From NCBI RefSeq assembly GCF_000737325.1, contig NZ_CP011125.1, positions 6,014,001 through 6,078,000 on the forward strand: a DNA stretch of 64,000 bases, read 5' to 3'. Source of the stretch: Sandaracinus amylolyticus (lineage in GTDB: Bacteria > Myxococcota_A > Polyangia > Polyangiales > Sandaracinaceae). Under the pieces are notes generated by a model. It had not been told where the DNA came from and did no database searches. It saw only the letters and a program-made list of their open reading frames with translations. The first letter of the stretch is position 1. Each line of letters starts with the position of its first letter. Positions 59,985 through 64,000 of this stretch are shown piece after piece. A program made the position numbers and the translations under genes.

Positions 59985-61151
59985 TCAGCGACCGAGCACG
60001 CGCCGCAGCCGCGCGAGCGCGTCGCGCAGATCGTCGGGCGGCACCGACGTGAAGCACACGCGCGCCCAGCCCTCGTAGTCGGTGCCAGACGCGCTGCCCG
60101 GCGTCAGCAGCACGCCCTCGTCGAGGCAGCGCTCGAGGAAGCCCATCGTGTCCTCGCCCTCGCGGCGGTACGGGCGCACGTCGGCGAAGAGGAACGTGCC
60201 GCCCATCGGGGCCGGCAGGTCGAACGTCGCGGCCGTGCGCTCGGCGGCGTCGCGATAGAGCCGGCGTGCGTTCTCGAGCCACGCCGCGCCCTCGTCGAGC
60301 GCGCGCGCCGCGCCGAGCTGCATCGGACGCGGCGCGCAGTACGTCGAGAACGTCTGCACGCCGCGGATCGCCTGCATCGCCTCCGCCGGCCCGTGCGCGA
60401 ACCCGACGCGCGCGCCCGCGAGCCCGAACGCCTTGGAGAGCGAGTGCACCACGATCGTGCGACCGCGGAAGTCCTCGCGCGCCCACGCGGGCTCGGGGGG
60501 CGCGCTCGTGAAGTAGAGATCCTCGTAGACCTCGTCGCTGAGGATCCAGAGGTCGTGCCGCTTCGCGAGCCGCGCGATCGCGGCGAGCGCGCGCTCGGGC
60601 AGCATCGCGCCGGTCGGGTTGTGCGGCGTGTTCACGTAGATCGCGACGGTGCGCGGCGTCACGCGCGCCTCGAGCACCGCCTCCGGATCGAACGCGGGAT
60701 CGCTCAGCCGATCGAAGAACGGGACCTCGATCGCGCGCCCACCGCGACGCCGCACCGTCCCGCGGATCAGCGGCCAGAACGGCGCGGGGATCAGCACCTC
60801 CTCGCCGGGCTCGATCAGCGCGTCCGCGATCACCGAGAGCGCCGCGGTCGCTCCGCTCATCACCTGCACGAGCTCGCGATCGAGCCGCACCCCCGCGCGC
60901 CGATCGACGTGCCGCAGGATCGCGTCGATCAGCGCGGGCTCGCCCTGCACCGGCGCGTAGTTGTGGAGGCGCGGGAAGCTCTCGGTGCGCTGCGCCTCCG
61001 CGCGCGCGACGTCGAGCGGCTCGAGCCACGTGTCGCCCACGTGCAGCGGATGGACGAGCCCGCCGCGCTCCTTGGCGCGCGCGGCGAGGCGGGAGAAGAC
61101 GCGATCGGTGAGCCCGTCGGAGCTGGATGCGACCTGCGGGAAGCGCGGCAT
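59985..61151 (-). CDS. PLP-dependent aminotransferase, class I/II
   Basis: A 388-residue fold-type I aminotransferase: NYAPVQGEPALIDAIL, MSGATAALSVIADAL, AIYVNTPHNPTGAMLPERALAAIARLAKRHDLWILSDEVYEDLYF, and the Schiff-base lysine in VVHSLSKAFGLAGARVGFAHG. C-terminal SGTDYEGWARVCFTSVPPDDL contains the Arg for the substrate carboxylate. Substrate class (aromatic, alanine or aspartate) is not decided. Start ATG 61151 precedes PRFPQVASSSDGL. No operon partner is evident; a GST gene lies 162 bases upstream on the same strand. Confidence 0.9.
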   Translation of the reverse strand: MPRFPQVASSSDGLTDRVFSRLAARAKERGGLVHPLHVGDTWLEPLDVARAEAQRTESFPRLHNYAPVQGEPALIDAILRHVDRRAGVRLDRELVQVMSGATAALSVIADALIEPGEEVLIPAPFWPLIRGTVRRRGGRAIEVPFFDRLSDPAFDPEAVLEARVTPRTVAIYVNTPHNPTGAMLPERALAAIARLAKRHDLWILSDEVYEDLYFTSAPPEPAWAREDFRGRTIVVHSLSKAFGLAGARVGFAHGPAEAMQAIRGVQTFSTYCAPRPMQLGAARALDEGAAWLENARRLYRDAAERTAATFDLPAPMGGTFLFADVRPYRREGEDTMGFLERCLDEGVLLTPGSASGTDYEGWARVCFTSVPPDDLRDALARLRRVLGR

Positions 61152-61276
61152 GGCGCGCGCAGCGTACGTCAGCGGATGCCGAGAGATCGAGCCGAGCGCC
61201 CGGAGCGGGCAAGCAGGGCTGGGGCCCCGCGTGCAGCGTTCGGGGAGAGGGGCCCCGATCCGGCTCTGCCGGTGGG

Positions 61277-61302
61277 GGGAGTGGTCTTCCAAGACCCCTC
61301 CC
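61277..61302 (-). terminator. Hairpin after the GST gene
   Basis: GGGAGTGGTCTT (61277-61288) and AAGACCCCTCCC (61291-61302) pair over 11 positions with one mismatch and a 2-base centre, 11 bases after the GST stop on the minus strand. The loop is too tight as drawn, so the top of the stem must open. Plausible terminator. Confidence 0.45.
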
Positions 61303-61313
61303 GAGAACACAGC

Positions 61314-61931
61314 TCACGGGAACGTGACGGCCAGCGTGCGCTGCACCGCGGGGCGCTGCTCGAGCTGCGCGACCCATCGCTGCACGTTCGGCCACTCGGC
61401 GAGCGTGAGCCCGAAGTACGACGGGCTCCGCGTCCAGAACAGCGTGAGCATGTCGGCGATCGTGTACTCGTCGCCCGCGAGGTGCGCGTGCTGCCCCAGC
61501 TGGGTGTCCAGCACGCCGAGGATGCGCTTCGTCTCGTTCACGTAGCGCTCGATCGCGCCCTCGTTGCGCTCGCGCTGGCGCAGGAAGAACCCGGCCTGCC
61601 CGAACATCGGGCCCACCGCGCTCATCTGGAACATCACCCACTGCATCGTGCGCGCGCGCGCCGCGGGCTTGGTCGGCAGGAAGCGACCCTCGCGCTCCGC
61701 GAGGTGGATCAGGATCGCGGCGGACTCCGCGATCGACACGCGCGAGCCGTCGATCGTCGTGTCGAGGACGGGGATCCGAGCGTTGAGGTTCCGCGCGAGG
61801 AACTCCGGCGTCTTCTGCTCGCCCTTGCCGATGTGGACCTTCACGAGCTCGTAGTCCGCGCCGAGCTCTTCGAGCATCAGGATGGGCTTGAGGCCGTTCG
61901 GTGTGCCCCAGGTGTAGAGCGTGTCTCGCAT
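61314..61931 (-). CDS. Glutathione S-transferase family protein
   Basis: A 205-residue GST of the YfcG/Nu-like type. The N-terminal thioredoxin-like half reads LYTWGTPNGLKPILMLEELGADYELVKVHIGKGEQKTPEFLARNLNARIPVLD, with ISIAESAAILIHLAE-type glutathione binding seen as SIAESAAILIHLAEREGRFLP. The all-helical C-terminal half has MQWVMFQMSAVGPMFGQ and DEYTIADMLTLFW. TPNGLKP matches the YfcG/Ure2p motif, so disulphide-bond oxidoreductase activity is possible. Divergent from the acyltransferase at 62051. Confidence 0.9.
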   Translation of the reverse strand: MRDTLYTWGTPNGLKPILMLEELGADYELVKVHIGKGEQKTPEFLARNLNARIPVLDTTIDGSRVSIAESAAILIHLAEREGRFLPTKPAARARTMQWVMFQMSAVGPMFGQAGFFLRQRERNEGAIERYVNETKRILGVLDTQLGQHAHLAGDEYTIADMLTLFWTRSPSYFGLTLAEWPNVQRWVAQLEQRPAVQRTLAVTFP

Positions 61932-62050
61932 GGGCCCGTTGAATACGGCCGCGGCGTCGAGAACGGAAGCGCTGACGCGCTGCGTCGCGTCTTCGTGATG
62001 ACCATTCCGTGACGGATCGCGGGTCGCTGCTCTCGTAAATTCGTCTCTCG

Positions 62051-62659
62051 ATGAAGTTGCGTCGTCGGGTGCGGAACGCGTGCGGACGAGCGTGGCTGCG
62101 CGCGTTCGGGTGGGAGATCGACGGCGGTGCGCCGCCGGTCGAGAAAGCGGTCGTCGTCGCGGCGCCGCACACGTCGAACTGGGATCTCCCGTTCACGCTC
62201 GCGATCGCGTGGTCGCTCGACCTCGACATGAAGTGGGTCGGCAAGCACACGCTCTTCGAGCTGCCGGTGTGGGGCCCGTTCCTGCGCTCGCTCGGCGGCA
62301 TCGGCGTCGATCGCCGCACGAAGAACGACGCCGTGAAGGCGATCGCCGACGTGGTGAAGGACAGCGAGCGCATCCTGCTCATCGTGCCGCCCGAGGGCAC
62401 GCGCGGCGTCGCGAAGCGCTGGAAGACGGGCTTCTACTGGATCGCGGTCGAGGCCGAGGTGCCGATCGTCCTGGGCTTCCTCGACTTCGCGAAGAAGCGC
62501 GGCGGGCTCGGCGAGCTCCTGCATCCGACGGGCGACATCGCGCACGACTTCGAGCTGCTGCGCGAGTTCTACCGAGACAAGAAGGGCAAGCACCCCGAGC
62601 GTCAGGGCGACGTCTCGCTCGGCGAGGTCGGCGTGCCGACGCCGATGGCGACCGCCTAG
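62051..62659 (+). CDS. PlsC-like 1-acylglycerol-3-phosphate acyltransferase family protein
   Basis: A 202-residue acyltransferase. The catalytic HX4D motif is HTSNWD (about residue 40), then KHTLFELPVWGPFLRSLGGIGVDRR, and the glycerophosphate-binding PPEGTRGVAKRWKTGFYWIA. A close fit to the short LPLAT subgroup with few or no TM helices. It could acylate lysophospholipids or another hydroxyl acceptor. Its TAG stop overlaps the TAG stop of the convergent nucleotidyltransferase gene in a shared CTAG. Confidence 0.88.
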   Translation: MKLRRRVRNACGRAWLRAFGWEIDGGAPPVEKAVVVAAPHTSNWDLPFTLAIAWSLDLDMKWVGKHTLFELPVWGPFLRSLGGIGVDRRTKNDAVKAIADVVKDSERILLIVPPEGTRGVAKRWKTGFYWIAVEAEVPIVLGFLDFAKKRGGLGELLHPTGDIAHDFELLREFYRDKKGKHPERQGDVSLGEVGVPTPMATA

Positions 62660-63429
62660 AGACGCGCGCGGCGCGCCTCGATCAGGAACGCGTCGAGCTC
62701 GGCCTCGTTCTGCGGCGCTTCGGGGAGCGGCGAGCGCGCGAGCGCATCGTCGAGCGCGGTGAAGAGCGCGTCGACGCGCGCGCGCCATCGCGTGCGCTCG
62801 GCATCCTCGAGCGGCGTGCGCTCGCCGGCGCGCTTGCGCTCGATGAGCACCGCGGCGTCGCGCTGATCGTGCGCGTCGAGCAGCGTCGGGAGATCGGTGA
62901 TCAGCGTGCCGGTCTCGAGCAGGTGCGTGCCCGTCAGCGCGGTGCGCATCACGTAGAGCAAGCGCTTCACCGTCGGTCGTTTGTCGAGCTCGCGCAGCTG
63001 GCTCTCGGCGAACCCGCGGTAGTGTCGATGCACGCGCCGCGAGAGAGAGCGCGCGCCGATCTCGCGCAGGCGCTCGAGCATCGACGACGGCGCGAGCACC
63101 GCGCTGCCGAGCACGCGCTCGAGGAAGTTGCCGTTGCCGCGCAGGATGCCGGTGAGCGCGTGCCCGAGCTCGTTCGACGTGTAGTCGATCTCGACTCCGT
63201 CGAGGATCTCCGCGCGATCGAACGTCGGCACCGGAGGCGCGAGCCCGAGCAGCGCGCGCGTCGGCGCGACGTGGATGCACTTCAGATCGAGATCGCTGTC
63301 CGGCGAAGGAAAGCCGTACGCGTGCGCGCCCGAGAGGTACACGACCACGTGCTCGCGCCGGGCGGACTCCTCGGCGATCACACGGCGCGCGACGTCGCGC
63401 GCGTGGGCATCGAGCAGCGTCTCGATCAT
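62656..63429 (-). CDS. RlaP-type nucleotidyltransferase
   Basis: A 257-residue predicted nucleotidyltransferase. The N-terminus holds the polymerase-beta-like core YLSGAHAYGFPSPDSDLDLKCIHVAP (GS-like motif followed by DSDLD metal ligands). The following helices (VHRHYRGFAESQLRELDKRPTVKRLLYVMRTALTGTHLLETGTLITDLPTLLDAH) match the RlaP (PF10127) family, some of whose relatives act in RNA repair or ligation contexts. ATG 63429 overlaps the stop of the next gene by ATGA. Two adjacent paralogous family members suggest a paired function. Confidence 0.8.
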   Translation of the reverse strand: MIETLLDAHARDVARRVIAEESARREHVVVYLSGAHAYGFPSPDSDLDLKCIHVAPTRALLGLAPPVPTFDRAEILDGVEIDYTSNELGHALTGILRGNGNFLERVLGSAVLAPSSMLERLREIGARSLSRRVHRHYRGFAESQLRELDKRPTVKRLLYVMRTALTGTHLLETGTLITDLPTLLDAHDQRDAAVLIERKRAGERTPLEDAERTRWRARVDALFTALDDALARSPLPEAPQNEAELDAFLIEARRARL

Positions 63430-64000
63430 GCGTCCTCCCGCCATTCGAGCTCGGGCGGCTCCGGCGCATCCGCGCCGAACGGGCCCGGCGCGCGCTCGAT
63501 CCAACGGCGCGCGAGCTCCTCGCCGATGCGTCGCGAGAGCGCGTCCACGCGTCGCACGTCGGGGCGCATCGGGAGCGGCGACACGTCGCGCGCGGCCTCG
63601 AGCGCAGGCGCGAGCGCCTCGGCCTCGGCCAGCACGAGATGGAGCGCGACCTCGCCGTTCTTGATCGCGAGCAGGCGATCGCGCGCCGCGTCGGGCACCA
63701 CGAACGAAGGCTCGCCGGTGCGCAGCCACGCCTCGGCCGTGATCAGGAGGCGCAGCAGGTTGTACGCGTTCTTCGGGCGCAGCTCGCGCGGCAGCGCCAG
63801 CGCCGCGGCACGATCGCGCGCGAAGCGTCGCAGCGCATCGAGCTCCGACGCATCGATCAGCCCCTGGTCGTGCATCGATCGATAGAGCTGCTTCACCCAC
63901 TGCCGCGCGGTCGCGAGCGCGCTCGCCTCGTCGGGCGCGGCGCGCGGTGAGCGCGCAGCGAGGCGCGCCGCGAGCGCGTCGAGATCCAGCGCCGGCTCGT
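63426..64000 (-). CDS. RlaP-like nucleotidyltransferase, C-terminal part (5' end outside window)
   Basis: The frame is open from the window end to the stop at 63426. The visible part (ending EPALDLDALAARLA...ARQWVKQLYRSMHDQGLIDASEL... KNAYNLLRLLITAEAWLRTGEPSFVVPDAARDRLLAIKNGEVALHLVLAEAEAL) corresponds to the C-terminal helical region of RlaP-type nucleotidyltransferases (pattern 'K.A..L.RLL..A...LRTGE...LLAI..GE'). The catalytic N-terminal part would lie beyond 64000. The internal GTG at 63896 should not be taken as the start. It is upstream of, and overlaps by four bases, a second member of the same family. Confidence 0.7.
   Translation of the reverse strand, partial: EPALDLDALAARLAARSPRAAPDEASALATARQWVKQLYRSMHDQGLIDASELDALRRFARDRAAALALPRELRPKNAYNLLRLLITAEAWLRTGEPSFVVPDAARDRLLAIKNGEVALHLVLAEAEALAPALEAARDVSPLPMRPDVRRVDALSRRIGEELARRWIERAPGPFGADAPEPPELEWREDA

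Overview
The window looks like chromosomal DNA of a very high-GC myxobacterium. I infer an order-Polyangiales, Sandaracinus-like organism from four things: dense eukaryote-type Ser/Thr kinases, Cys-rich 'DGG' lipoproteins, AgmX-like and DUF2378 modules, and heavy G/C third-position use. No rRNA, tRNA, CRISPR array, integrase or insertion sequence was seen. Coding is dense on both strands and many genes overlap by 1 or 4 bases (ATGA, GTGA, TGATG), so polycistronic transcription and translational coupling are common.

Layout. 1-2.6 kb: an imelysin-type lipoprotein and a di-heme oxidoreductase (cut by the window edge), divergent from a P460-like cytochrome, with a good Fur-box match between them. 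2.6-8 kb: YjbQ, small lipoproteins, a carotenoid pair (isorenieratene synthase-like CrtU plus lycopene cyclase CrtY) and a coiled-coil/helix-hairpin-helix protein. 8-13.2 kb: a four-gene overlapping operon combining a zinc-ribbon/triple-FHA ABCG transporter, a lipoprotein and an ABC-2 ATPase/permease pair. 13.2-15.3 kb: a decayed beta-carbonic anhydrase, part of it inverted, then an AccC-type biotin carboxylase. 15.3-18.6 kb: three secreted lipoproteins. 18.6-23.7 kb: three Ser/Thr kinases, two of them divergent paralogues, and an AraC-type regulator. 23.7-33.3 kb: an SDR, a DUF1592/DUF1552 pair, an RCC1-repeat lipoprotein, and a regulator/kinase/PEGA-protein group.

33.3-48.2 kb is the centrepiece: a minus-strand branched-chain amino-acid operon in the order ilvD-ilvB-ilvN-ilvC-leuA-leuC-leuD-cimA-leuB-malic enzyme-pheA. 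It is preceded by a near-consensus promoter, a leader reading frame with 14 consecutive Leu/Val/Ile codons, and mutually exclusive antiterminator and terminator hairpins. I read this as a transcription attenuator. CimA and LeuCDB make 2-oxobutyrate from pyruvate, IlvBN, IlvC and IlvD serve Val and Ile, LeuA and LeuCDB serve Leu, and malic enzyme can supply pyruvate.

48.4-64 kb holds a FemAB-like acyltransferase, an AgmX-like secreted protein, a zinc-ribbon microprotein, a palindrome-rich spacer, a DUF2378-fused kinase, an M1 aminopeptidase with HEAT repeats, a polytopic kinase with DWG in place of DFG, an aminotransferase, a GST, a PlsC-like acyltransferase and two overlapping RlaP-type nucleotidyltransferase genes, the last cut by the window end.

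Boundaries were chosen by hand from frame, Shine-Dalgarno sites and overlaps. Functions rest on recognised motifs, not on database searches.
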